Positions 1 through 8,757 of a DNA stretch of 64,000 bases are shown one piece after another. The DNA comes from Paenibacillus sp. LHD-117 (GTDB lineage: Bacteria; Bacillota; Bacilli; Paenibacillales; Paenibacillaceae), in the NCBI RefSeq assembly GCF_030929555.1, contig NZ_JAVFVT010000002.1, forward strand, positions 124,001-188,000, in the 5' to 3' direction. Both the position numbers and the translations under genes were made by a program. The notes beneath the pieces were generated by a model. It was given only the letters and a program-made list of their open reading frames with translations, ran no database searches and was not told the origin of the DNA. Every line of letters starts with the position of its first letter. Positions within the stretch are counted from its first letter, which is position 1.

Positions 1-2199
1 AATTTCCCCGTCACAGCCCGCCTCGATTGTTATGGAAGTAGGCGAATGACATTCCCAATCAACAGAAACCCGATGCCCCCCTTGACCCATTAATCCTTGG
101 AAGCTTCCTTCAGACCAGGATGAAGGAATCGAAGGCAAAATATGCAATTCATTGCGATAGCTTTGCAGAAGCATTTCTACCACACCTGAGGTAAGGCCGG
201 TATTTCCGTCCAACTCGTAGATGCCTCCCGTTAGGGACGAAGTGGGGCCATCGTGTGTAATCATCATATTGTCTCGACTCAGGATAGACATCATAGAGTC
301 AAGAAAACGTTCTGCAGCCTCACCTTCTAGCAAGCGCGCACTATATAGAACTAATAGAGCACCTGCCCAGTTAGCAAAAACAATGTCGGTTGCATTTTCG
401 CCAAGACGCCTTTTGACGGAAACGGCTGCAGCTTGCGCAAGCTCAGGGGTATCGTCCGGGTTTATCACGCCGAAAGGATATAGGGACAGAAGGTGGCTCG
501 TGTGCCGATGATCGGGAAGGGGTTCGTCAAAGTCCTCATACCACTCCATCAGTTGACCATGTTTTCCGATACGCAAGGGTGGCAGCTTCTCCAAAGATTC
601 CTTTAAATCCCGGATCAATGCATCCTCTCTATTCAATAACCTGTCGGCTTCAATAACAATATTAAAAATCTGCCTCGCGAGTATGGTGTCGACCGCAGCC
701 CCTGCACTAATGTGGTGCTCTTCCCCTCGAATAGCATACTTATTTTCCGGAGAATAAGAAGGCGTTACGAGAAGCTCTCCCGTCTCAGGATGAGGCAATA
801 GAATATTGTGCAGAAACTGCGCAGCTCCTCGTAAAATTGGATACGCACGCTGAAGGAACTTATCGTCCCCAGTATAGAGATAATGCTCCCACAAATGAGT
901 GGCCACCCAAGCGCCGCCACTTACATGGAATCCCCAGCTGCAGCCCCCCCACCCTGGAGCTGCCCAGCCATACGCGTTGGATACGGTGTGTGCAACCCAG
1001 CCTTCACACTCATACAGCTCCCTCGCAATCCGGGTGCCCTGTGGAACTAACGCCTGTTCCATCCAAGTAAAGAGCGGCAGTACGCAATCCCCAAGTCCAG
1101 TCGTTTCCGCTGGAAAGTAATTCATCTGGGTATTGATGTCGAGATGCATGTCATCCGTCCATTCCATTCGACATGCCCTATTATCGTTCCACGCTCCCTG
1201 TAAGGCGGCAGGCAATAAAGAATCAGGCCTTGACGAGCCTAACAACAGATATCGTCCGTATTGGAAGAACAATGCAACCAAAGCATAGTCAGACTTGTCT
1301 TCCTTATACTTTTTCAACCGCAAATCAGTCGGCAATTTAGAGGCTTCGCTTGCTGGCAGGTTGAGCATACAACGATCCATCCACTGAACGTGCTCGTTCG
1401 TGTGAGCCTGCAGCAGCTTATCCCAGCCCTTATTTACTGCCGATTGAGCCCGCTCAGCACATCTCCCCTTCATGTCGTCTGTAAACATGTCCGTCATGAT
1501 CGTCAGATAAGCTACCATTTCTGTGGCATTCTTAACCAAGACTCCCTGCTTTGACGACTCTATCTGGCCATCTGTCACCAGCTGCAATCGTCCATAATAG
1601 GAAACACCATGCAAACCGTCACTGTGAATGTTCTCCAGAGCTCTTCCCCTCACCAACAAGAGAGATCCCTGACGAGTCGTATTAGAGGGTTGACTCCAAC
1701 CTTCCATCCAGACACGCACATCAGGCATAAGGGAGCCCTTCGCCGACATTCTAACCATCATTACCTTGTCGGGATTGGAGATTATACTTTCGCGAACAAT
1801 TGCCAAATCGTCATAGAACAGATCATCCCTTGCCATACCTGTTCGCAGATCCAGTTCCCTCCGCTGCCCATGCGGTTCTCGTGACACACCCACCCATAGT
1901 CGACCAAATGGAACCTGGCTGCCGTAATTTTGTTTCAGACCGTTACAACCCTCCATCAGTAACTCTGCCTTCGTAATGTCGCCGGCTAATAGGGCCAATC
2001 TTGCTTCGCGCATGAGTGCGGCCGCATCGTCATTCAAATACTTCTCCTGAGGCGCGCCGGACCAACAGGTTACTTCCGAAAGATCAAACAACCCATCCTT
2101 TCCTCCGTATGCCATTGCACCCATATGCCCGTTGCCGAGAGGAAGAGCTTGAACCCACTCTTGAGCCGGCGTTTGATACCATAATTTATCATTCGTCAA
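1..2199 (-). CDS. GH95 alpha-L-fucosidase-like glycoside hydrolase (C-terminus cut by window edge)
   Basis: Reading the minus strand from a TTG that directly follows an in-frame TAA and lies behind AGGTGAT gives 733 residues with no stop, so the gene continues past base 1. The N-terminus carries the GH95 signature WYQTPAQEWVQALPLGNG (about residues 7-24). Later family motifs are LDINTQMNYFPAE (about 353-365), TPSYSPENK around Glu485, HTSHLLSLYP, and ELDGNTG with Asp664. GH95 enzymes hydrolyse terminal alpha-L-fucose or related alpha-L-galactose by inversion. Glu485 probably matches the general acid and Asp664 with Asn356 the water-activating set. No signal peptide is visible, so the enzyme probably acts on oligosaccharides inside the cell. 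It is the last gene of the regulator-importer cluster, so it should digest what the importer brings in. Position 354 is Asp where family members normally have Asn. Confidence 0.85.
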   Translation of the reverse strand, partial: MTNDKLWYQTPAQEWVQALPLGNGHMGAMAYGGKDGLFDLSEVTCWSGAPQEKYLNDDAAALMREARLALLAGDITKAELLMEGCNGLKQNYGSQVPFGRLWVGVSREPHGQRRELDLRTGMARDDLFYDDLAIVRESIISNPDKVMMVRMSAKGSLMPDVRVWMEGWSQPSNTTRQGSLLLVRGRALENIHSDGLHGVSYYGRLQLVTDGQIESSKQGVLVKNATEMVAYLTIMTDMFTDDMKGRCAERAQSAVNKGWDKLLQAHTNEHVQWMDRCMLNLPASEASKLPTDLRLKKYKEDKSDYALVALFFQYGRYLLLGSSRPDSLLPAALQGAWNDNRACRMEWTDDMHLDINTQMNYFPAETTGLGDCVLPLFTWMEQALVPQGTRIARELYECEGWVAHTVSNAYGWAAPGWGGCSWGFHVSGGAWVATHLWEHYLYTGDDKFLQRAYPILRGAAQFLHNILLPHPETGELLVTPSYSPENKYAIRGEEHHISAGAAVDTILARQIFNIVIEADRLLNREDALIRDLKESLEKLPPLRIGKHGQLMEWYEDFDEPLPDHRHTSHLLSLYPFGVINPDDTPELAQAAAVSVKRRLGENATDIVFANWAGALLVLYSARLLEGEAAERFLDSMMSILSRDNMMITHDGPTSSLTGGIYELDGNTGLTSGVVEMLLQSYRNELHILPSIPSSWSEGSFQGLMGQGGHRVSVDWECHSPTSITIEAGCDGEI

Positions 2200-2238
2200 T
2201 TACATCACCTATCCCCATGTCAGCTTATAATGATGAAG

Positions 2239-2273
2239 TACAAGCGTCTCTATAGCTAATAGAGACGCTTGTA
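2239..2273. other. intercistronic stem-loop between binding protein and GH95 genes
   Basis: A perfect 15-bp inverted repeat with the 5-nt loop AGCTA begins 8 bases past the stop of the solute-binding protein gene. No T-run follows on either strand, so it is not a classical terminator. A 3' stem-loop behind a binding-protein cistron is a known way to stabilise that part of an operon mRNA and give it excess over its neighbours. That role is an inference here. Confidence 0.6.
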
Positions 2274-2281
2274 CGGCGGGT

Positions 2282-3943
2282 TTACTTCGAAATCGTGGAG
2301 GAATCGTAAGCGTTCTGCATAATTTCCAGATAACCTTTCAGATTCAAAGCTTCAAGCCCCTGTACATACGCATCCCAATCCTTCTCTAAGCTCTTGGAAC
2401 CCGTCACGAATTGCAAAGCATTCTGGTCAATGAAATCTTTGATGTTCGTCTGCATCATGCTGGCTTCGTCCGCTCGTGCGGGATCGATCCAAAGCGCCCA
2501 ATGAGGGAAGACGGCATCAGGCTCTTGCCCTTCATACAAGTAAGTGGCTTCTTGAAGACGACGCTCAAAGCCGTCGCTACCATAGATATCGGTGCCTTGC
2601 GTCTGTCTTGCGCGCAATTCCTTGTGCTGGTTATACTGTGCCATCGCGCTCCAGCTGCTATTGCGCGGCTCGGCCCCCGGCTCCCCAGGTATAGTGGCGA
2701 ACAGCGCGTCCAAGCTGTCGTCGAGAGCGATGTCCCCTTCCTTCGCGTCCCGCCAATCTACGTCCTTCTCCCCGTAAATGCCGCCAAGCGCGCCCTCTTC
2801 CGTATAGAGATAGTCCAGCATCTTAATGGCCGCAATTTGAACGTCTTTGCTCGCCTTATTCGTCAGGACGAACGTCGCGCCCGGGTCAATCGGGTAATTA
2901 TATGTCGAGTAGGTCGCATGCGGCCCTTTCAGCGGAGCGATGGCGTTATAATCTTTTCCATAAGGACCTTCCACGGCCGTGTTGACGAATATGGCAGGGT
3001 GCATGCCGGCGCCGGCGCCGAGCAGCTGAGCATCGGCGTTGTCGCCGATTTTTTTGAAAGCCTCGGCGTTCTGCGTGAATGCGCCCGGATCGATCAGCCC
3101 GTCATCGAACAAGGACTTCACATAAGCAAGGCCTTCCTTCCATTCCGGCTTATTGGCGGCCATATCCACTTTCCCGTCTTTCATGAACAGATAGGTCCGG
3201 TCGTCATTATAGATAAAGGAGTTCATTAAGAAAGGAATGATGTGCACGCCGTAAGGCTCGGTGGAGCCGCTGAGCGGCACTTCGTCCGCCTTCCCGTTGC
3301 CGTTCGGATCTTGCGTCTTGAACGCCGTCAATACGTTTTTAAATTCATCGAGCGTTGTCGGCTCTTCAAGACCTAATTGCTTCAGCCATTTCGTATTCAT
3401 CCACATCTTGTTCGGGTAGGAGCAGTGGAAACATTCGTTTAGGCCTGTCAGCCCGTAGATCTTGCCATCCGGCGCGGTATTCATTGCCTTGTAATATTCG
3501 TTGTTCTCCAGCGTTGCCTTAATGTTCGGCGCGTACTGGTCAATGAGATCGTTCAGCGGAACGATAACTCCTTGTTGGCCGAACTTCAACAGATCGGTTT
3601 GAGAGAACCGGTCCACCCAAGGAATAAGCAAATACAGATCCGGATAGTCGCCGCTGGCTAAAGAGATTTGTCTCTTCTCGGCTGCGCCGTCGAACGGAAC
3701 GGTCGTCCACTTGAACTGAATATTAAATTTCTCTTCCAGCAATTTCGAGAATTTGTTGGTTGCCAAGTCTGTGTCGGTGCTCTGCTGCGCAAATACGGAA
3801 ATCGTGACAGGGCCGGATGGCGTTTCACCGCCGGTGTTATCGCCTCCTGTGCCCTCGGTGCTGTTTCCTCCCTTGGAACAACCCGCCAAGATCAAACTGA
3901 GCATAAGCACGCATGCGACAATAAAGGTCCACGGTTTTTTCAA
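2282..3943 (-). CDS. carbohydrate ABC transporter solute-binding lipoprotein (LplA-like)
   Basis: This is a 553-residue family 1 extracellular solute-binding protein. It should capture an oligosaccharide at the outer face of the membrane and hand it to the two permeases encoded just upstream. The N-terminus is a lipoprotein signal, with hydrophobic residues 7-19 and the lipobox LAGC whose Cys22 would be lipid-modified. A Gly/Thr-rich linker follows, as is usual for Gram-positive lipoproteins. The TTG start is set by AAGGAGGGG five bases before it. At about 550 residues it has the size of the large LplA/YtcQ group common in Paenibacillus, not the 430-residue maltose type. No ATPase gene is present, which fits CUT1 importers that share MsmX-type ATPases encoded elsewhere. 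The substrate is inferred only from the GH95 neighbour. Confidence 0.9.
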   Translation of the reverse strand: MKKPWTFIVACVLMLSLILAGCSKGGNSTEGTGGDNTGGETPSGPVTISVFAQQSTDTDLATNKFSKLLEEKFNIQFKWTTVPFDGAAEKRQISLASGDYPDLYLLIPWVDRFSQTDLLKFGQQGVIVPLNDLIDQYAPNIKATLENNEYYKAMNTAPDGKIYGLTGLNECFHCSYPNKMWMNTKWLKQLGLEEPTTLDEFKNVLTAFKTQDPNGNGKADEVPLSGSTEPYGVHIIPFLMNSFIYNDDRTYLFMKDGKVDMAANKPEWKEGLAYVKSLFDDGLIDPGAFTQNAEAFKKIGDNADAQLLGAGAGMHPAIFVNTAVEGPYGKDYNAIAPLKGPHATYSTYNYPIDPGATFVLTNKASKDVQIAAIKMLDYLYTEEGALGGIYGEKDVDWRDAKEGDIALDDSLDALFATIPGEPGAEPRNSSWSAMAQYNQHKELRARQTQGTDIYGSDGFERRLQEATYLYEGQEPDAVFPHWALWIDPARADEASMMQTNIKDFIDQNALQFVTGSKSLEKDWDAYVQGLEALNLKGYLEIMQNAYDSSTISK

Positions 3944-4038
3944 AATAACCCCTCCTTATTTTATTATCCTTGTTCAACCCCCAGCCTTCAATGCGTCGTT
4001 TCACACTTACATATAAATCCCCCCTTTGAAAGCTCCGC

Positions 4039-4938
4039 TTACCCTTTCACCGAACCGATCAGCATGCCTTGTACAAAAAATCGCTGCACGAAAGGGTAGA
4101 TGATCAGCACCGGCAGGCTTGCGACAACAATTAAAGAATACTTCATCAATTCCGCCAACTGTTGTCTTCTTACCATTTCACTGGCGTCAACGGTGCCTGC
4201 CGCATTGCCCAGAATTAATATGCTTCGCAAAACCAGCTGCAGCGGATAGATGGCTTGCGTCTTCAAGTAAATCAGCGCATCGAAATAAGCATTCCACTGC
4301 CCGACGGCATACATAAGGGCGAGTACGGCAATAATCGGCTTGGCAAGCGGAATCACGACGCTAAATATAAAGCGCCAATCGCTGCAGCCGTCGATTTCGG
4401 CGGCCTCCCCTAACTCTTCAGGTATCGAGGTTTGGAAGAAGGTGCGAGCGATGATGACCTGCCAGACCCAAATCGCATTCGGAATGAGCAACGCCCATCT
4501 TGTATCGATCATGCCTAATGACTTCACAATCAGGTAGGTTGGAATCAAGCCGCCGGAGAAGAGCATCGTAAACGTAATGAAGATCATGACCGGACTGCGG
4601 CCGTAGAATGTTTTCTTCGACATCGGATAGGCGACCATGATAGTGAGCGCGACGCTGATCAGCGTGCCGCAGACCATATAAAACAGAGAATTCGCGTAGC
4701 CGAGCAGCACCTGATCGTTCTGGAACACGGTCTTGTAACCATCTAGCGTGATGTCTACCGGCCATAACCATACTTTCCCGGCCGATACAGCCTCTGGGCT
4801 GCTGAAGGAAGAGCTCGCAATGTATACGAGCGGATATAATACCACTAATAAAATCGTTATTAAAAACAGGTACGTCAAACCAAGAAAGATCCGATCCCCG
4901 AGCGACTCCCTGATCCTTCTATTCTTCGTTTCGATCAT
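4039..4938 (-). CDS. carbohydrate ABC transporter permease (LplC/MalG-like)
   Basis: A 299-residue CUT1 permease with about six membrane segments. The cytoplasmic EAA loop, EELGEAAEIDGCSDW followed by a conserved VIPLAKP, is where the shared ATPase docks. The ATG start is supported by GGGAGGAGAG six bases upstream. It lies 24 bases behind the other permease gene and 95 bases ahead of the binding-protein gene, all on one strand, so the three form an import operon. The C-terminus ends in GMLIGSVKG, matching the usual KG ending of LplC-type subunits. Confidence 0.92.
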   Translation of the reverse strand: MIETKNRRIRESLGDRIFLGLTYLFLITILLVVLYPLVYIASSSFSSPEAVSAGKVWLWPVDITLDGYKTVFQNDQVLLGYANSLFYMVCGTLISVALTIMVAYPMSKKTFYGRSPVMIFITFTMLFSGGLIPTYLIVKSLGMIDTRWALLIPNAIWVWQVIIARTFFQTSIPEELGEAAEIDGCSDWRFIFSVVIPLAKPIIAVLALMYAVGQWNAYFDALIYLKTQAIYPLQLVLRSILILGNAAGTVDASEMVRRQQLAELMKYSLIVVASLPVLIIYPFVQRFFVQGMLIGSVKG

Positions 4939-4962
4939 AGACTTCTCTCCTCCCGTCTTCCG

Positions 4963-5931
4963 TTACCACAGACTGGTGCTGGATGCACGTTTTGCAAGCG
5001 CGTTCACAATAATTAATAGAACCAAATTGATAACCGAATTAAACAATCCAACGGCAGTTGCAAAGCTGTAGTTGGCGTTCAACAAACCAATCTTGTACAC
5101 GTAAGTGGAAATAATCTCGGACGTCGACAGATTGAGCGGGTTTTGCAGCAGATACATCTTCTCGAATCCGATCGCCATTATATTGCCGACGCTTAGTATC
5201 AATATAATAACGGCTGCCGGCATCAGACCGGGAAGGTCGACGTTCATAATTTTCTGGAGACGCGAGGCTCCGTCGACTTTCGCGGCTTCATACAGGGAGG
5301 GATCCACACCTGCGAGCGCCGCCAAATAAATGATCGCCGAATACCCTGCTGTCTGCCATATATCGGAGAACACGTACACGGATCGGAACCATCTTGCATC
5401 GCCCAAAAAATTAACCGCATCCATGCCGAAAACGCCTAAGATCGTGTTCATGATTCCGAGCCGCGGAGCAAGAAACAGCATAATGATGGATACCATGACG
5501 ACGGTGGAAATAAAAAACGGCGCATAGGTGAAGAGCTGAACGGTTCGTTTGAACCTCATGCTCCTAACTTCATTCAACGCCAAGGCGAGCAAGATCGGAA
5601 TCGGAAAACCGACCGCAAGCTGATACAAGGAAATGTATAACGTATTTTTGATCAAGGTGACGAATGCCGGGTTGCGGAAAAACAATTCAAAGTATTTCGT
5701 TCCGGCCCATGGACTGCCCCATATCCCCTTAATGACGTTGTAGTCTTTGAACGCAAGGACCGCGTTCGCCATCGGCGCGTATTTAAAAATCAAAAAATAA
5801 AGAATAGGCGGAATGACCAACAGATATAGCTGCCAATGCCTTCTTGCGCTCTTCTTTGCCAACTCCAATGGATTAGACGCTTTTCCCGCGGTCTTCGAAA
5901 CTTGTTGTTTTCGATTCACTGCCGTCTCCAA
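4963..5931 (-). CDS. carbohydrate ABC transporter permease (LplB/MalF-like)
   Basis: A 322-residue membrane subunit that pairs with the following permease. It has a basic N-terminus, a first membrane segment near residues 35-55 (LYLLVIPPILYFLIF) and the EAA loop SLYEAAKVDGASRLQ near residues 215-235. This is the length and order typical of LplB subunits. Two starts are possible: TTG at 5931 behind GGGGGTGG, or GTG at 5919 behind GGAG with a six-base gap. They differ by only four residues. It is the first gene of the importer operon. A promoter and a perfect cre box lie within 85 bases upstream, so transcription is probably repressed by CcpA when preferred sugars are present. Confidence 0.92.
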   Translation of the reverse strand: METAVNRKQQVSKTAGKASNPLELAKKSARRHWQLYLLVIPPILYFLIFKYAPMANAVLAFKDYNVIKGIWGSPWAGTKYFELFFRNPAFVTLIKNTLYISLYQLAVGFPIPILLALALNEVRSMRFKRTVQLFTYAPFFISTVVMVSIIMLFLAPRLGIMNTILGVFGMDAVNFLGDARWFRSVYVFSDIWQTAGYSAIIYLAALAGVDPSLYEAAKVDGASRLQKIMNVDLPGLMPAAVIILILSVGNIMAIGFEKMYLLQNPLNLSTSEIISTYVYKIGLLNANYSFATAVGLFNSVINLVLLIIVNALAKRASSTSLW

Positions 5932-5962
5932 AAAGAACCACCCCCGAAAATTCCCTCTTGTA

Positions 5963-5977
5963 ATGAAATCGCTTTCT
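5963..5977. promoter_or_regulatory. cre box (CcpA operator) before importer operon
   Basis: ATGAAATCGCTTTCT fits the degenerate cre consensus WTGNAANCGNWNNCW at every fixed position. It lies about 10 bases past the -10 element, covering the expected transcription start, which is the usual place for repression by CcpA/HPr-Ser-P. Confidence 0.75.
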
Positions 5978-5985
5978 TGTTGCCT

Positions 5986-6014
5986 ATATTAGAAAATTCG
6001 CTTCTCTCCGTAAA
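5986..6014 (-). promoter_or_regulatory. candidate sigma-A promoter of importer operon
   Basis: On the minus strand TTTACG (6014-6009) and TAATAT (5991-5986) are separated by 17 bases. Each hexamer matches its consensus at four of six positions. Placement just upstream of the cre box and the first permease gene supports it. Confidence 0.45.
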
Positions 6015-6093
6015 GGAACACTTAGGTACGGACCGTACAATGCGGGAACGCCTATGCAATAACGTTGTAATGGCGGGGTTTTCTTTGCTGTTT

Positions 6094-6124
6094 ACAAAAA
6101 AAAGACCCGTCCGAAGAGGGGTCT
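6094..6124 (-). terminator. intrinsic terminator of the AraC regulator gene
   Basis: On the minus strand AGACCC and GGGTCT pair around a 9-10-base loop and are followed by eight T residues. The stem overlaps the stop codon of the regulator, so the regulator and the importer are separate transcription units. Confidence 0.75.
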
Positions 6125-8429
6125 ACGATATATTTTCAGTATTACGGAACACCCTTGGCGATACACCTTTCACTCGTTTGAACGCTCGCCTGAAAGAATG
6201 TGCACTGTTATATCCTACGTGTACGGTGATTTCATCGATGGTAAGCCGGTTCTCGAGGAGCAAGTTGGACGCTTTAGCGATGCGAATGCGTTCGAGGTAA
6301 TCAAACAGGTTCTCCCCTGTGTGCTCCTTGAACAGTTGGGACATATATTTCTCCGGCTGCCCGATCGTATCCGCAATGCGATGTAACGTGAGATCGGGAT
6401 CCTTGTATTCCGTCTCCAAGAATCGTGTCACCGCTCGAACGATTTCATGATCAAGATCGGATTTCTTCTTGGCAATCATAGCGCAAATCGCTTCCACCAT
6501 AGCTTGGAATTTCTCTTGAAGCTGAGGAACGCCATCTGTTGGCTGCATCTGCACGATTTGTTTTCTAACCGATTCGGCAAGCGGTGCTTCATGGAACGCC
6601 TTTTGGTCGATCATTTTAAGAAACGTGCCTTTTAATACGGTCATAAACTGCTGCGTCATTTCGTAAGAAAGTCCGCGATCGACAAAATTGCGATCAAAAA
6701 GCTCGGACAGGATCCGTTTCCCTTCCTCCATTTCACCAGCTTTCAATGTGTTCAACAATCGTTGCTCCGAGTCGATGGGATAATAGTACATCGAGGTTTC
6801 TCGGATCGTATCCTCATAGCGGATCATGCCAATCTTTCCCGTATAGACGGCATTATCAAGGGCCTGCTGCGCCTCGTCAAACGACCGGCTGATCTCGGGA
6901 AGCGCTTGGAATGGCGCGCCGATTCCGACAAAGACCGGAAGGTGCGACTGCACGTTCGCGTTTTCAATAAGCCGAATCAGCCCGGTTTCGATTTCGGTTC
7001 CCTGCTCGATCCTTGGCTTGCGATCCTGCATGTGCAGAAAGGCGATTTTGTCGGTTCCCCAATCGGTGACAAGCAACTCCGGCTCCATTCGGAGAAGGGC
7101 TTGCCTCATCACAAGCCGCGCCACGCTGAGCTCATGAATGATTTCCTCGTTGTCCAGATCGCTATAACCGTTAATATTCAGAATACCCACATATCCGCAT
7201 TCGCCCTTCCATGCAATGCCGGTATGGGAAGATGTGGCTTCAATCTCGCGTGCGGAATGAATTTCACCGACAAGCAGTCTTTTGATGAAAGCGTCGCGCA
7301 GCATAGGCAGCTGATCGATTAATTCCGTCTGCAGTTGTTTGTTGCTGACGACTAAACTCGAGATGCTCCCCGTGAAGAAATCGTATTCGTTTCGCCCTTT
7401 TCCCGTTTCCATACCGAATTGCTCCCTGAGCACGCTCAGCAATCGATGGACCGGCGTGCTGTCGCGGTAAGCTAGAGCCAGTCCGATCAATAGGCCGAGC
7501 AATGAAGCGGAGGCGGCGAATATGCCCGTTACCTCCTTGATTCTGTCGGCTTTTTCCATCAAAGCCTTCTTAGGAATGCCCGCGGTATACACCCATCCGT
7601 TCCGATCGGAGCGTATGGAGATCAGCAGCGTTCCGCTTTGCATCCGACTCGTATCGCCGTATTCCCCTGAAGGAACGTTCGACAGCTCCGCTATGTGGGC
7701 TTCATCGATGCCTTGAGATATCAGCGTATTGCCCTTGTTATCGCGAATAAAAGCCCAACCGCCATATTGCTTGGAAATGCTGTCCAGAAAACTCCCCATC
7801 TTCTTCGAATCAATGATGACACCGATCGTAGCCATAGGTTGATCAAAGCTGTTCAAGGGCAAGGACTGTAAAAACGTAAGAACGTTCGACTCTTGGTTTT
7901 TGTGAATGTACCTCCGCTCGGGGATAATTTCGTTCAAGTGATTGTTATGCAGAATCGTCTCTTCCCACTGCTTGAAGGTCATTCCTTCATAATGATTCAG
8001 TTCATAGAAGTGTTCCGGGCGAAAATAAACCGACTTTGGCGTAATGATCACATTAAAATTTCGGAGATAGATATAAAAATTGGACAGGAAATCATTTGTC
8101 TGGCTGTAGCTGCCTACATCCCCAGCCGATTCCCATAAGCCGTATACATTATAGCGCTCCCCGTTTCTTTGTTCGGTAATCAGACGTCTAAGATCTTGAT
8201 TAATGGCAAGCTGCTTCGTGAAACCTTCGACCTCGGCCAGGTTTCGTTCCAATATTTGTTTGCTCTGACCCAGCGTCATCAAGCTGTTTTCAATAGAGAT
8301 GGATTGCGCGACGTCGATGGAGGTTCTGTAGGACATATACCCCGCAATCAGGGGAATCATCAGCACGATAATATAGGAGATCATAAATTTCCGGAATAAC
8401 GGCGACATGTTTGGCCATTTCCTCTTCAT
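6123..8429 (-). CDS. membrane-anchored AraC family transcriptional regulator (YesN/RhaS-like)
   Basis: A 768-residue regulator of the large type found beside LplABC importers in Paenibacillus. One membrane segment lies at about residues 15-35 and a second at about 295-315, with a roughly 260-residue extracellular sensor between them. A linker region follows, and a C-terminal pair of AraC helix-turn-helices takes the last 100 residues, including HVGYNSAHSFRRAFK and a conserved GVSP. It probably senses an extracellular sugar and activates the adjacent importer and GH95 genes. An upstream GTG at 8444 is in frame, but it falls inside the SD GGAGGAGG that serves the ATG at 8429, so the ATG is chosen. 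A perfect cre box sits 16 bases before this ATG, so the activator itself appears catabolite repressed. Confidence 0.88.
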   Translation of the reverse strand: MKRKWPNMSPLFRKFMISYIIVLMIPLIAGYMSYRTSIDVAQSISIENSLMTLGQSKQILERNLAEVEGFTKQLAINQDLRRLITEQRNGERYNVYGLWESAGDVGSYSQTNDFLSNFYIYLRNFNVIITPKSVYFRPEHFYELNHYEGMTFKQWEETILHNNHLNEIIPERRYIHKNQESNVLTFLQSLPLNSFDQPMATIGVIIDSKKMGSFLDSISKQYGGWAFIRDNKGNTLISQGIDEAHIAELSNVPSGEYGDTSRMQSGTLLISIRSDRNGWVYTAGIPKKALMEKADRIKEVTGIFAASASLLGLLIGLALAYRDSTPVHRLLSVLREQFGMETGKGRNEYDFFTGSISSLVVSNKQLQTELIDQLPMLRDAFIKRLLVGEIHSAREIEATSSHTGIAWKGECGYVGILNINGYSDLDNEEIIHELSVARLVMRQALLRMEPELLVTDWGTDKIAFLHMQDRKPRIEQGTEIETGLIRLIENANVQSHLPVFVGIGAPFQALPEISRSFDEAQQALDNAVYTGKIGMIRYEDTIRETSMYYYPIDSEQRLLNTLKAGEMEEGKRILSELFDRNFVDRGLSYEMTQQFMTVLKGTFLKMIDQKAFHEAPLAESVRKQIVQMQPTDGVPQLQEKFQAMVEAICAMIAKKKSDLDHEIVRAVTRFLETEYKDPDLTLHRIADTIGQPEKYMSQLFKEHTGENLFDYLERIRIAKASNLLLENRLTIDEITVHVGYNSAHSFRRAFKRVKGVSPRVFRNTENIS

Positions 8430-8444
8430 AGCATCCTCCTCCAC

Positions 8445-8459
8445 TTGAAAGCGCTTGCT
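8445..8459. promoter_or_regulatory. cre box (CcpA operator) before the AraC regulator gene
   Basis: TTGAAAGCGCTTGCT satisfies every fixed position of the cre consensus. It lies between a TATAAA-like -10 element (minus strand, 8469-8464) and the SD of the regulator, so it covers or directly follows the likely transcription start. No convincing -35 hexamer was found. Confidence 0.75.
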
Positions 8460-8464
8460 TATCT

Positions 8465-8737
8465 TTATAATTCAATATATATAGCATAAAAAGCGTTGCG
8501 CGCGCAACGCTTTATTATGATTCTGAAACTATTTTTTACAGGAATGATGCTGCGTACGCCGGTCATCGCCATATCCGCCGCCGCGAGCTCCGTAACGGCC
8601 CCGAAGCCGTTGCGGACGATACACGGAACCTCGACAAGTCCGCCAACCGGGTCGCATATGAGGCCGAGCGTATTTTTGAGCGCAAGTCCTACGGCATGCG
8701 CCGCTTGTTCAGGCGCGCCGATGAACGAGTTGCCCAT
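8465..8737 (-). pseudogene. remnant of L-serine dehydratase alpha chain (sdaAA-like)
   Basis: About 65 residues, from GAPEQAAHAVGLALKNTLGL through the DPVGGLVEVPC core to AADMAMTGVRSIIP, match the C-terminal third of the L-serine dehydratase alpha subunit. The N-terminal two thirds, including the iron-sulphur Cys region at the start of the domain, are missing. The reading frame diverges right after IIPVKNS and runs into unrelated sequence and the terminator palindrome. It begins directly behind the kbl stop codon. A truncated piece this small cannot be a working dehydratase. It probably marks an old deletion that removed a threonine/serine-degrading neighbour of kbl. Confidence 0.8.
8486..8513 (-). 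terminator. intrinsic terminator behind the tdh-kbl-sdaA' unit
   Basis: Bases 8490-8513 are a perfect 24-nt palindrome (AAAGCGTTGCGC and its complement). On the minus strand it is followed by TTTTTATG. It ends the transcript of the threonine catabolic genes and insulates the regulator gene downstream. Confidence 0.75.
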
Positions 8738-8757
8738 CTGCCTCGGCGAATGCCAAT

